A stretch of DNA of 64,000 bases, from assembly GCF_030409845.1 (NCBI RefSeq), contig NZ_JAUFQQ010000005.1, positions 992,001 through 1,056,000 of the forward strand, in the 5' to 3' direction. Position numbers and translations under genes: made by a program. Within the stretch, counting starts at the first letter, position 1; each line of letters starts with the position of its first letter. Below, piece by piece: positions 1 through 6,883 of this stretch. Source of the DNA: Flavobacterium branchiarum. Its GTDB lineage: Bacteria > Bacteroidota > Bacteroidia > Flavobacteriales > Flavobacteriaceae. Below the pieces are notes generated by a model, which had not been told where the DNA came from, did not search any database, and worked only from the letters and a program-made list of their open reading frames with translations.

Positions 1-24
1 AGATTTCTCTGAAGCTTTTTCATA
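1..24. terminator. half of a terminator hairpin at the window edge
   Basis: The first bases are one arm plus loop of the same palindrome found complete after tRNA-Glu (2215-2241), here in the opposite orientation and followed by a T run. The other arm lies outside the window. It probably ends a plus-strand unit to the left and may also end the minus-strand operon that starts at 1632. Confidence 0.45.
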
Positions 25-42
25 ATTAACTTTTCTAATGGT

Positions 43-450
43 TTAGTTTCCTCTATAGGTTGAATATCCGAATGCCGAAAGCGTTATCGGAACGTGATAA
101 TGTTTCTGGTCATTAATTTGAAATACAACTTCGATAAACGGATAAAAACTCTCTACATTACTCTTTTTAAAATAATCACTTGTAAAAAAAGTCAGTTTAT
201 AAATTCCTTTATTAGACTTTTTAGCGTTTAAAAAATCTGTTATTCTTCCGTTCACATCCGTTTTTTTCTCCTCAACAAAAGACCATGTTTTCGTTTTTTC
301 ATTGTATTGTTCTAACTTGATAGAAACATCACTTACGGGCATTCCTTTTGAAACATCAAGAATGTGAGTCGAAAGTTGAAAACTGTTTTCTTGGGCAAAC
401 GCCAATGTTGAGAACATCATCAAGGTAAGAACTGCTAGTATTTTTTTCAT
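43..450 (-). CDS. uraH: periplasmic transthyretin-like protein (5-hydroxyisourate hydrolase family)
   Basis: 135 residues with a cleavable signal peptide (residues 1-19, ending AFAQ), so it is exported. The mature part is a single transthyretin-fold domain. The family's N-terminal signature is present (LSTHILDVSKGMPVSDV, with its active-site His), as are a Gly-Arg in mid-protein and the YHVP His near the C-terminus. The family normally ends in the tetrapeptide YRGS, which helps form the active site of 5-hydroxyisourate hydrolase. This protein ends YRGN. No other urate-pathway gene is visible nearby. The gene lies 23 bases downstream of the GlcG-like gene and is probably co-transcribed with it. 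Family assignment is firm, but true HIU hydrolysis is an inference weakened by the Ser-to-Asn change. Confidence 0.85.
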   Translation of the reverse strand: MKKILAVLTLMMFSTLAFAQENSFQLSTHILDVSKGMPVSDVSIKLEQYNEKTKTWSFVEEKKTDVNGRITDFLNAKKSNKGIYKLTFFTSDYFKKSNVESFYPFIEVVFQINDQKHYHVPITLSAFGYSTYRGN

Positions 451-473
451 TTTGTATGTTTTTAAGATTATAT

Positions 474-998
474 TTATTTATTTGTTATTCCGAGTTCTGT
501 AATTTCTGCCGATCTAGCTATTAAATCATCATTTTCGGGGCTTCCGCCACCTGCTACTCCAACGCTTCCGATTACATTGCCTTGATACCAAATTGGTACG
601 CCTCCGCTTAGTAATAACAATTCTGGAAGTGTATTTAAGTTTCTTGTATCAGGATTAGTTACTGCATTTCGTAGCAATGTAAGTGTTCCTGTTTTTGTAG
701 ATAAAGCCGTGTAAGCCTTTCTTCTTGATGCTTCTGTGTTATGCGGGCCAACTCCATCTGCACGCATAAGTAAGATGGTTGTTCCCGAAGCATCTAGTAT
801 TGCTATTGAAACTTTTTTATTTAATGATGTCGCCGTTTCGGTTACCTTCTTTGCTAACTCCAAGGCCGATTCTAAGGTTAAATTATCAACTGACTTAATG
901 TATTTATTGATTGGCAATTGCGCTTTTTTCGCTTCTACTTTGGCTTGACCAAAACATACTGTCGAAAACAGCATGAGAAATAAACATAGGGTTTTCAT
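474..998 (-). CDS. exported GlcG/HbpS-like (DUF336) protein
   Basis: 174 residues with a signal peptide (about residues 1-18, ending CFGQA). The rest is one GlcG/HbpS domain: an N-terminal helix (TLESALELAKKVTETA), a central strand region (VSIAILDASGTTILLMRADG), the ASRRKAYTAL helix and the glycine-rich C-terminus (IGSVGVAGGGSPENDD). Family members include the haem-binding HbpS and GlcG of glycolate operons, but a biochemical role is not established for most. It is the middle gene of a minus-strand trio: a Crp-like regulator 64 bases upstream and the transthyretin-like gene 23 bases downstream. The shared export signals suggest a small periplasmic oxidative-chemistry module, which is inference. 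Confidence 0.85.
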   Translation of the reverse strand: MKTLCLFLMLFSTVCFGQAKVEAKKAQLPINKYIKSVDNLTLESALELAKKVTETATSLNKKVSIAILDASGTTILLMRADGVGPHNTEASRRKAYTALSTKTGTLTLLRNAVTNPDTRNLNTLPELLLLSGGVPIWYQGNVIGSVGVAGGGSPENDDLIARSAEITELGITNK

Positions 999-1062
999 AT
1001 CAAATTTGTTTCAGCAAAGCTACTAGCTCTACTTTTTAAAAACGTTGTCCTATGTCAACGTT

Positions 1063-1632
1063 TTAGAGCTTCGATTTAATTCTGCTCAACGTAGAAGGCG
1101 ATATTCCTAAATAGGAAGCCAACATTTTATTGGACACATTTAGCAATAATTCGGGTTGGTATTTCATGACCCATTTTACTTTATCCAGAGCATCAAAACC
1201 TTGAAATCCGTAAATTCTTTTTTGAGCCATTATAAATCCAAGCTCTAAAATTTCGGTGTATATTTTTGTAAACTGCGGTATTTCATCAACCAAATTATAA
1301 AAATCGGTTCTTGAAATGCGAAGTAATTCTGATTTCTGAATCGTTTGCAGATATTCTTCTGCTGGTTGCTGATCTATAAAACTGGGCAAAGCTGTTACAA
1401 AATTTCCTGCAAAGGCAAAGAATCTGGAGCTTTCGTTTCCGCCCTTTGAAGTGGTAAACAAGCGAACACCGCCTTTGTTTATAAAATAATAATGTTTTGA
1501 TACTTGATTATAACTCAACAAAATTTCGTTTCTATTTGTCTTGATTAACTCAAAGCACGAACAAATCCTTTTTAGCGTTTGGTCATCTACAACTGTCTTA
1601 CTTTTTATAAATTTCTCAAGAGTTGAATACAT
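1063..1632 (-). CDS. Crp/Fnr-family transcriptional regulator
   Basis: 189 residues. Residues about 20-115 form a cyclic-nucleotide-binding-like beta-roll (ILLSYNQVSKHYYFINKGGVRLF). A long dimerisation helix follows, and the C-terminal helix-turn-helix is abbreviated (MLASYLGISPSTLSRIKSKL). This short-HTH architecture is common among Bacteroidota Crp-like proteins of unknown ligand. No Fnr-type cysteine cluster is visible. It is first in the minus-strand order before the GlcG-like and transthyretin-like genes, so local control of that pair is the simplest guess. Confidence 0.85.
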   Translation of the reverse strand: MYSTLEKFIKSKTVVDDQTLKRICSCFELIKTNRNEILLSYNQVSKHYYFINKGGVRLFTTSKGGNESSRFFAFAGNFVTALPSFIDQQPAEEYLQTIQKSELLRISRTDFYNLVDEIPQFTKIYTEILELGFIMAQKRIYGFQGFDALDKVKWVMKYQPELLLNVSNKMLASYLGISPSTLSRIKSKL

Positions 1633-2083
1633 GAATCTATTAGTATTTATTCATCAAAAGTAGACAAAATAGCAATTGAATAAACGATGCCCCTTAGCCT
1701 TATTCCGTTCTTTTACACAATAAATCACAGGCTAAAACCTAATCTTCTAAACTATCCAATCTGAAAAACTAAAAATATTCAACAATTTATTACTCCAGAA
1801 GCGACTTATTTTAATTTTTTCCCTCTCTGTTGACAGCTTTTCAACCAACAAAACCATAGGATTATTCTTTAAAACGAAGAGATTTTAAAATATTTTTTAT
1901 TTTTTTTGAAGTTGTTTTTTCAATGAAAATGGGATAAATCATTCCTGTTTTTTTTTCTAAAGAAGAAACAACCCATTATTAATCAAATAAATATATATTC
2001 ATTAAATCAATTTGAAAATAATTGATAATTTCTCAATGTGCTATTTTCTGAATTTCTTCAAAAACTTTTTTTTCAGAACATGC
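1633..2083. other. long intergenic region, no gene seen
   Basis: About 450 very AT-rich bases between the Crp-like gene and the tRNA-Glu promoter. I see no open frame with protein-like composition and no convincing hairpin. The left part must contain the promoter of the minus-strand regulator operon. I could not pick one with confidence. Confidence 0.5.
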
Positions 2084-2113
2084 TTGTATATGTAGAAATT
2101 AGTTGTAGTTTTG
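2084..2113 (+). promoter_or_regulatory. promoter of tRNA-Glu
   Basis: A textbook Bacteroidota promoter: TTG at 2084-2086, 19 bases, then TAGTTTTG at 2106-2113, fitting TAnnTTTG. The tRNA begins 20 bases further on. Confidence 0.7.
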
Positions 2114-2132
2114 CACTCGCAATACGCAAGTA

Positions 2133-2204
2133 GGCCCGTTCGTCTATCGGTTAGGACGCATGGTTTTCATCCATGTAAGAGCGGTTCGATTCCGCTACGG
2201 GCTA
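2133..2204 (+). tRNA. tRNA-Glu (anticodon TTC)
   Basis: 72 nt that fold as a full cloverleaf. The 7-bp acceptor stem pairs GGCCCGT with ACGGGCT (first pair G-T). The D stem is GTC/GAC, the anticodon stem CATGG/CCATG around loop TTTTCAT (anticodon TTC), and the T stem AGCGG/CCGCT around TTCGATT. The discriminator is A. CCA is not encoded. It has its own promoter upstream and a terminator immediately downstream. Confidence 0.95.
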
Positions 2205-2214
2205 CTAAAGACAA

Positions 2215-2241
2215 AGCTTCAGAGAAATCTGAAGCTTTTTT
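2215..2241 (+). terminator. intrinsic terminator after tRNA-Glu
   Basis: A 9-bp perfect stem (AGCTTCAGA/TCTGAAGCT) closes on a GAAA tetraloop and is followed by a run of T. Confidence 0.85.
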
Positions 2242-2277
2242 GTTTTTCACCAATTTTTTACTGAATTGTAATCCCCA

Positions 2278-2369
2278 ATTCTTCGTTCCTCTGAAGGACA
2301 AGATTGTGGTTAAAAAAAATTGAACAAAAAAATTCTTACTACTCCACCCGTTTTCGTATTGATCCAAAA
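2278..2369. repeat. 92-bp direct repeat, copy 1
   Basis: Nearly identical to 3991-4081. By eye there are three mismatches and one single-base indel. It lies 74 bases after tRNA-Glu. The two copies bracket the islet with the AraC remnant, IS end and toxin/immunity-like remnant. Copy 1 is noncoding as far as I can tell and overlaps the spurious N-terminus of the AraC-remnant frame. Confidence 0.85.
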
Positions 2370-2721
2370 AAATGCTCATTTTTTTGATTCTCCTTGTGGG
2401 CACGGATACTTCGTACAGCGGACTAATGAGTTTTTTCAATGTCTGATGAAGTACTACAAAGAAGAACGAAGCATTACTTTCTATGCCGACAAAATGAATT
2501 TGACTCCTAAATACCTAACGACTGCGATTCGTAAACAGACAAAAAAGTCAATATCTGAATGGATAACCGAAGCTGTTATTACTTATTCTAAATCTGTTTT
2601 AAAAACAACTGACAAGAGCATTCTAGAAATTACCGATTTACTTCACTTCTCTGATATTTCGCTTTTCTGTCGCTACTTTAAACGATATACCAATATGACT
2701 CCTACTGAATACAGAAAGTAA
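2320..2721 (+). pseudogene. AraC-family regulator, C-terminal remnant
   Basis: From about base 2420 the frame encodes a good AraC DNA-binding domain. It has the first HTH (ITFYADKMNLTPKYLTTAIR), the linker SISEWITEAVI and the second HTH with the family ending (SLFCRYFKRYTNMTPTEYRK). The roughly 190-residue sensing/cupin part that normally precedes it is absent. The first 33 codons instead run through the 92-bp repeat and unrelated sequence, with only a TTG to start from. I read it as a gene beheaded by the rearrangement that produced the repeat, although a short HTH-only protein cannot be ruled out. Confidence 0.65.
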
Positions 2722-2750
2722 AACCGATGTTTCATTTGATTTTAATATAA

Positions 2751-2785
2751 AACAACAGCCATTCTGTGGTAGAATGGCTGTTGTT
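2751..2785. terminator. perfect 15-bp palindrome after the AraC remnant
   Basis: Two 15-base arms (AACAACAGCCATTCT and its complement) flank the five bases GTGGT. No T run follows directly, so it is a weak terminator or a transcript-end stabiliser. Just after it, about 2786-2805 resembles 2386-2404 (shared core TTGTGGGCAC), a second short direct repeat around the AraC remnant. Confidence 0.55.
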
Positions 2786-2910
2786 GATTCCTCTTTGTGG
2801 GCACAGAAAGAATTTCTGTACTACCGTTGTCTATATATCTGAGTGATCAGTATTTTTTTTGCCAAAAATGTAGTATCTCTTTAAATCATAAAAAAACCTC
2901 ACACTTTGCA

Positions 2911-3018
2911 CTGCCCCAAAAAAGTTAGACACTATTTGGGGCATTTTTTATGGAAAGAAAAGTCAAGTACAATTATGATTTCAAACTTCGAAGAGCAGAG
3001 GTTCATTATAAAAATTAA
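2911..3018 (+). mobile_element. left-end remnant of an IS3-family element
   Basis: The stretch begins with a terminal-inverted-repeat-like end (CTGCCCCAAAAAAGTTAGAC) that folds with TTTGGGGCA just after it. An ATG at 2950 then opens a frame whose first 17 residues (MERKVKYNYDFKLRRAE) look like the N-terminus of IS3/IS150-type OrfA. The frame stops at 3018 after 22 codons and nothing else of the transposase remains. It is a dead fragment, and no right end was found nearby. Confidence 0.65.
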
Positions 3019-3108
3019 TTGGTTTATCTTTAATTACTTTGCATACTCAATTAAATAATAATCTGAGTTTTTGATTTTTTTTTCTTTTCCAAAAATTTCA
3101 TCAATTTC

Positions 3109-3543
3109 TTATTTAGCACTTTTATAACCTAATTCAACTGATTTTATCAAATGATACCTCGCTAAGTTTTTTGTTTTTGTGTCTAAATCTTTCAAAGATT
3201 TATTTTCAGATGACTCCACAAGTATAACATAAATATCAAAATGAGCTTGAGAATTATTATATTTATTTGCCATAATCAATGAATAATACAACAATTGTTT
3301 ATAGTTTTCATTGATAATAAAATCTTGTGCTACTGAATTATATGCCATCTCGTCTCCTTTGCTAATAGCAAGATTTAGCAAACTATCACTCGCTTTTTTA
3401 TTCTCAGTTATTTTTTCATGGTTTGGTCTTTCATCGTGGTCTTTCACTACTGAAGGTTTAATAATTGTATATTCCTTTTTTTCATTACATGAAAGAATTA
3501 AAAAAGTTAAACACACACTTAAATAAATAGATATATTTTTCAT
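3109..3543 (-). CDS. small lipoprotein, possible immunity protein
   Basis: 144 residues with a lipoprotein signal (lipobox LILSC, Cys19), so it is probably anchored in the inner or outer membrane. The mature protein is helical with Sel1/TPR-like spacing (SLLNLAISKGDEMAYNSVAQ; YHLIKSVELGYKSAK). I do not recognise a named family. Small helical-repeat lipoproteins of this kind often sit just downstream of polymorphic toxin genes in Bacteroidota. Here the upstream neighbour on the same strand is a fragment that could be a toxin C-terminus. The immunity role is inference from context only. Confidence 0.55.
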   Translation of the reverse strand: MKNISIYLSVCLTFLILSCNEKKEYTIIKPSVVKDHDERPNHEKITENKKASDSLLNLAISKGDEMAYNSVAQDFIINENYKQLLYYSLIMANKYNNSQAHFDIYVILVESSENKSLKDLDTKTKNLARYHLIKSVELGYKSAK

Positions 3544-3757
3544 TTTTTTTTATCTTGTCAATCCAGTTCTTATTTGAGACATCATTTTTACTGTTTGTAA
3601 ATCTGTTTTTTTGGCCTACTTGTTTACCGTTGATAAAAGTTAAATAACCTCCATCATTTCTAAAATTATCAATTTTTGTAATTTGAGGAACACCATCTCT
3701 CCATCCATAATTCACAAAACCACCAAGCTGTGCGAAGCCTCCCGACTTTGTACCCAA
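3485..3757 (-). pseudogene. fragment upstream of the lipoprotein, possible toxin C-terminus
   Basis: A 90-codon frame with convincing protein composition over its first 70 residues (GGFVNYGWRDGVPQITKIDN; GGYLTFINGKQVGQKNRF). It then runs out of frame into the lipoprotein gene, overlapping it by about 59 bases. No N-terminal continuation exists upstream. The glycine/aromatic-rich stretch resembles secreted polymorphic-toxin tails, but I cannot name a family. An A-run at 3544-3550 is a likely frameshift site where the genuine frame would have ended just before the lipoprotein start. Confidence 0.35.
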
Positions 3758-3990
3758 TCCTATTTGCTACTACAATTTAAAACTATGACTCTGCAACACC
3801 ATATTCTCATATCGCAAATAAAACTACGGATTTTTTACATTAAACACTTTTTAACAGTTTATTAAATTATAATTTTAGTTGTTGTGATAGTCAATTGAAA
3901 CGGGTGCAAAGTCTTGAGACTTCGCAGCTGGGAGCATCTCACCTAGCAGTCCGACAATATAGAAATACTTTGTATTAATTTCTTACAGAG
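3758..3990. other. intergenic islet sequence with a small hairpin
   Basis: No gene seen. Around 3899-3932 the plus strand (GGGTGCAAAGTCTTGAGACT and on) resembles the minus-strand start of the 3485-3757 fragment over about 33 bases, giving a diverged inverted pair. The same stretch can fold as GCAAAGTC/GACTTCGC. It looks like rearrangement debris. Confidence 0.4.
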
Positions 3991-4081
3991 ATTCTTCGTT
4001 CCTCAGAAAGACAAGATTGTGGTTAAAAAAAATTGAACAAAAAATTCTTGCTACTCCACCCGTTTTCGTATTGATCCAAAA
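3991..4081. repeat. 92-bp direct repeat, copy 2
   Basis: Second copy of 2278-2369, 1.7 kb downstream in the same orientation. Here the sequence continues without a stop on the minus strand into about 30 protein-like codons (bases about 4082-4170, including MQNYDANPRETMDKYGYYLD). Copy 2 may therefore hold the 3' end of a lost minus-strand gene and copy 1 may derive from it. Confidence 0.85.
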
Positions 4082-4194
4082 CAACACTAATAGCATATTT
4101 GTCTAGGTAATATCCATATTTGTCCATTGTTTCCCGAGGATTGGCATCGTAATTTTGCATATAAACTACACCGCCTCTAATTACATCAATTGAA

Positions 4195-5199
4195 ATGAAC
4201 AGAAATAAACTAATCCGATACCTATTTACATTACTTATAATCAGCCTAATGATTGGAGTTTCGGAATGGCTAGGAGAAAAAGAAATTCTATTTCCAGAAA
4301 TGGCTGCGTTGGTACTTGGCTTATGGGTTGTAGATAAAAAAATATGGACCGTAAGCAGACCCATGCTAATTGCACTAATGACTGTTTGTGCCGTTTTCGG
4401 AATCCTGCTTGTTCGCTATTCTCCTTTTCCGTTGCTAGCCAATATTGCCATTTCCTTTGTCTTTACTTCTCTTTGTCTTATTACAACACGCACCTCATTA
4501 ATACCGATAACCTCTGCCGCTATGTTACCTGTATTAATGGGGACTCATTCATTAGTATATCCTATTTCTGTTTTTATCATGAGTATTTTAGTGGTTGCGG
4601 GACAGTGGTTTCTTGAAAAGATTAAAGTACGCAAAACTCCCCCTTTGCACACAAAAAAACAGCATACACATAATCCGAAACACTGGCTTAAACTACTTTT
4701 CTGGATTTTACTTATTGCAATAATTCCTGTATCTACAGGCAAGCTATATTTTATTGTACCTCCGTTAGTAGTTATGTTTATAGAATTCAGTTCTTCAAAA
4801 TCGGGTTTTCGTAATCGCCCGCTACAAGTTTATCTAATAATGGTAATTGCCGCTTTTTTAGGCTCGCTGTCTCAATATTATCTGCACACAATAGCAGGCT
4901 TACCGCTTGTGCTTACAGTACTATTGCTATTTTCATGCCTCTTCTTATTATTTGAAATCGTCGGAAAACCTTTTGCTCCTGCCTGCGCTATTGCACTTGT
5001 TCCGATGATAATTCCACAAGAAAAAGTACTCTCCTACCCTTTTCAAGTTGCGATTGGAACTGCCGTATTTCTATTTGTTGCTATGTTCGTTTTCCTAAAA
5101 TGCTACCGATGGAAACGTGCACATATTCTGATTTGTTTTATGCCACGCCAAATAAGATTAAAAATAGAACGCCCGAACCGTAAAAAAGCAGCTAATTAA
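4195..5199 (+). CDS. HPP-like multi-spanning membrane protein
   Basis: 334 residues with about ten hydrophobic segments and a basic C-terminal tail (ICFMPRQIRLKIERPNRKKA). The repeated pattern of helices broken by small and proline residues (PITSAAMLPVLMG; KPFAPACAIALVPMIIPQE) resembles the HPP family of integral membrane proteins, some of which transport nitrite in plastids and cyanobacteria. The match is by motif feel only, and substrate and function are unknown. The ATG at 4195 lies 113 bases after repeat copy 2, so its upstream region was probably altered by the islet rearrangement. It stands alone, with no co-directional partner. Confidence 0.6.
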   Translation: MNRNKLIRYLFTLLIISLMIGVSEWLGEKEILFPEMAALVLGLWVVDKKIWTVSRPMLIALMTVCAVFGILLVRYSPFPLLANIAISFVFTSLCLITTRTSLIPITSAAMLPVLMGTHSLVYPISVFIMSILVVAGQWFLEKIKVRKTPPLHTKKQHTHNPKHWLKLLFWILLIAIIPVSTGKLYFIVPPLVVMFIEFSSSKSGFRNRPLQVYLIMVIAAFLGSLSQYYLHTIAGLPLVLTVLLLFSCLFLLFEIVGKPFAPACAIALVPMIIPQEKVLSYPFQVAIGTAVFLFVAMFVFLKCYRWKRAHILICFMPRQIRLKIERPNRKKAAN

Positions 5200-5563
5200 A
5201 CGACTTAAGCCATAATTCAATACCATCAAAGCCATTCTTAATACTACACCATAAAAAAAACTTAAATATGCCCCCCTGGTACGTAAGCACTAGTATGCTT
5301 CGTAAACACATAAACTCCCAACTGTTTAACATTTTTTTTGTAGATAATTACCTAAAAAGATAGAATTTTATAACAAAAATTATATATTCGCCATTGTTTT
5401 AAGAAACACCTTAATACAAATACAACTTCTAATAAAACAAAGCCTAACCTAATTATGACAGGCTTAATTATATGGATTAGTAATTGTGTGTTTTTATTTA
5501 AGACTCTTTTACATGAACATCATTTAAAAAAACCAAACCAATTTAACAATTAACAAAAAAAAA
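5200..5563. other. intergenic region, no gene seen
   Basis: 364 AT-rich bases before the outer membrane protein gene. An imperfect palindrome (TACGTAAGCA and TGCTTCGTA arms) lies at about 5280-5305. It could end the membrane-protein transcript, but no T run follows. No clear TAnnTTTG promoter could be chosen. Confidence 0.4.
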
Positions 5564-6787
5564 ATGAAGAAACACCTTTTATTACTCTTAATCATATTCT
5601 TAGGTTTTAATACCTACTCTCAAATCACTTTTGAAAAAGGGTACTATATAGATAATTCAGGGCAAAAAATCGATTGTTTAATAAAAAACGTAGATTGGAG
5701 AAGCAACCCAACTACTTTTGAATATAAATTATCTGAAGAAAGTGAATCAAGAATCGCAACTATTAACACGGTGAAAGAATTTGCGATAGAAAATGGTTCA
5801 AAATACATCAGTAGCATTGTAAAAATAGACAAATCAAGTACAAAACTTGATGAAATGAGCTCTGAAAAAAACCCTGTTTTTGTTGAAGAACAACTTTTTT
5901 TAAAAGTATTAATTGAAGGGAAAGCTAATTTATTTGTTTACAACAACAGTGCCTCACAGAAGTTCTTTTATAAAGTAGATAATGGTAACTTAGAGCAACT
6001 GGTATATAAAAAATACCTAATTTCAACCGATAAAATAGCTCAAAATGAATATTACAAACAACAGTTATGGAAAGATTTGCAATGTTCTACAATTGAAATA
6101 ACTAACACTATAAATTTACAATACAAAGAAAAAGATTTAATTAAATTATTTATCCAATATAATGAATGTAGCAATTCAAGCTATACAAATTACGTAAAAA
6201 AGATAAAAAAAGATCTATTCAATTTATCTATTAGACCTCGCTTGAACAGTACCACTATGTCTAATATAAACCCTATTAGTTTCCCTAAAGAAATTGATTT
6301 TGAAAATAAATTAAGCTTGAGGATCGGACTTGAAGCAGAATTCATACTACCCTTTAATAGAAACAAATGGGCTGTTACAATTGAGCCAACTTATCAGAAT
6401 TACAAAAGTGAAGGTTCGATCGATGTAAGCCAAATATATGGAAACAAATTATTTGGAAAAGTTGAGTATTCTTCTATTCAAGTTCCTTTGAGCGTAAGAC
6501 ATTATTTTTTCCTTAATAATCGTTCTAAACTTTTTGCTAATATTTCATACGTTTATAATTTCAACTTAAATAAATCATTTGAGTACACACGAGCAGACGG
6601 AGCAATCGTTAGCTCCCAAAAAGATAAATCTAAAAGCAATTTAGGGTTTGGAGCAGGTTATAAATTTATGGATAAATACAGCTTAGAAGTAAGATACGAA
6701 GCAAGCAAAGAACTTCTATCTGAGTATTCTATTTGGCAAGTGAAATATAGTTCCCTTTCTGTAATTTTCGGATATACTCTGTTTTAA
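5564..6787 (+). CDS. outer membrane beta-barrel protein, hypothetical
   Basis: 407 residues with a signal peptide (residues 1-19, ending TYSQ). Residues about 20-180 form a soluble N-terminal part (ITFEKGYYIDNSGQKIDCLI) seen in Bacteroidota proteins of unknown role. Residues about 250-407 alternate polar and aromatic residues as a porin-like barrel, ending in the usual C-terminal Phe (SLSVIFGYTLF). It is monocistronic, followed by a strong terminator. Family-level function is unknown. Confidence 0.7.
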   Translation: MKKHLLLLLIIFLGFNTYSQITFEKGYYIDNSGQKIDCLIKNVDWRSNPTTFEYKLSEESESRIATINTVKEFAIENGSKYISSIVKIDKSSTKLDEMSSEKNPVFVEEQLFLKVLIEGKANLFVYNNSASQKFFYKVDNGNLEQLVYKKYLISTDKIAQNEYYKQQLWKDLQCSTIEITNTINLQYKEKDLIKLFIQYNECSNSSYTNYVKKIKKDLFNLSIRPRLNSTTMSNINPISFPKEIDFENKLSLRIGLEAEFILPFNRNKWAVTIEPTYQNYKSEGSIDVSQIYGNKLFGKVEYSSIQVPLSVRHYFFLNNRSKLFANISYVYNFNLNKSFEYTRADGAIVSSQKDKSKSNLGFGAGYKFMDKYSLEVRYEASKELLSEYSIWQVKYSSLSVIFGYTLF

Positions 6788-6818
6788 CAGTAAATAAAGC
6801 ATCTGAAACAATACCAAA

Positions 6819-6855
6819 CAAAAGCTTCAGGTTTCCCTAAAGCTTTTGTTTTTTT
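6819..6855. terminator. terminator between convergent genes
   Basis: The stem CAAAAGCTT/AAGCTTTTG with a 12-nt loop is followed by seven T. It ends the outer membrane protein gene and may also serve the convergent HEPN-like gene. Confidence 0.8.
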
Positions 6856-6883
6856 GAGACATAATTATTTCATATCTTATTAT

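Noticed and set aside
2111-2323. Open frame across tRNA-Glu
   Set aside because: Its codons are the tRNA and its terminator read through; composition is not protein-like.
2133-2369. Attachment site pair at tRNA-Glu
   Set aside because: The repeated 92 bp does not include the tRNA 3' end and no integrase gene lies between the copies.
3899-3955. Possible tRNA or integron attC site from the GCAAAGTC/GACTTCGC fold
   Set aside because: No cloverleaf can be drawn and no integrase is present. It resembles the neighbouring toxin-like fragment instead.
4023-4364. Minus-strand frame over repeat copy 2 and the start of the HPP-like gene
   Set aside because: Most of it is antisense to a clear coding region. 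Only about 30 codons look protein-like, so it is noted as a possible remnant rather than a gene.
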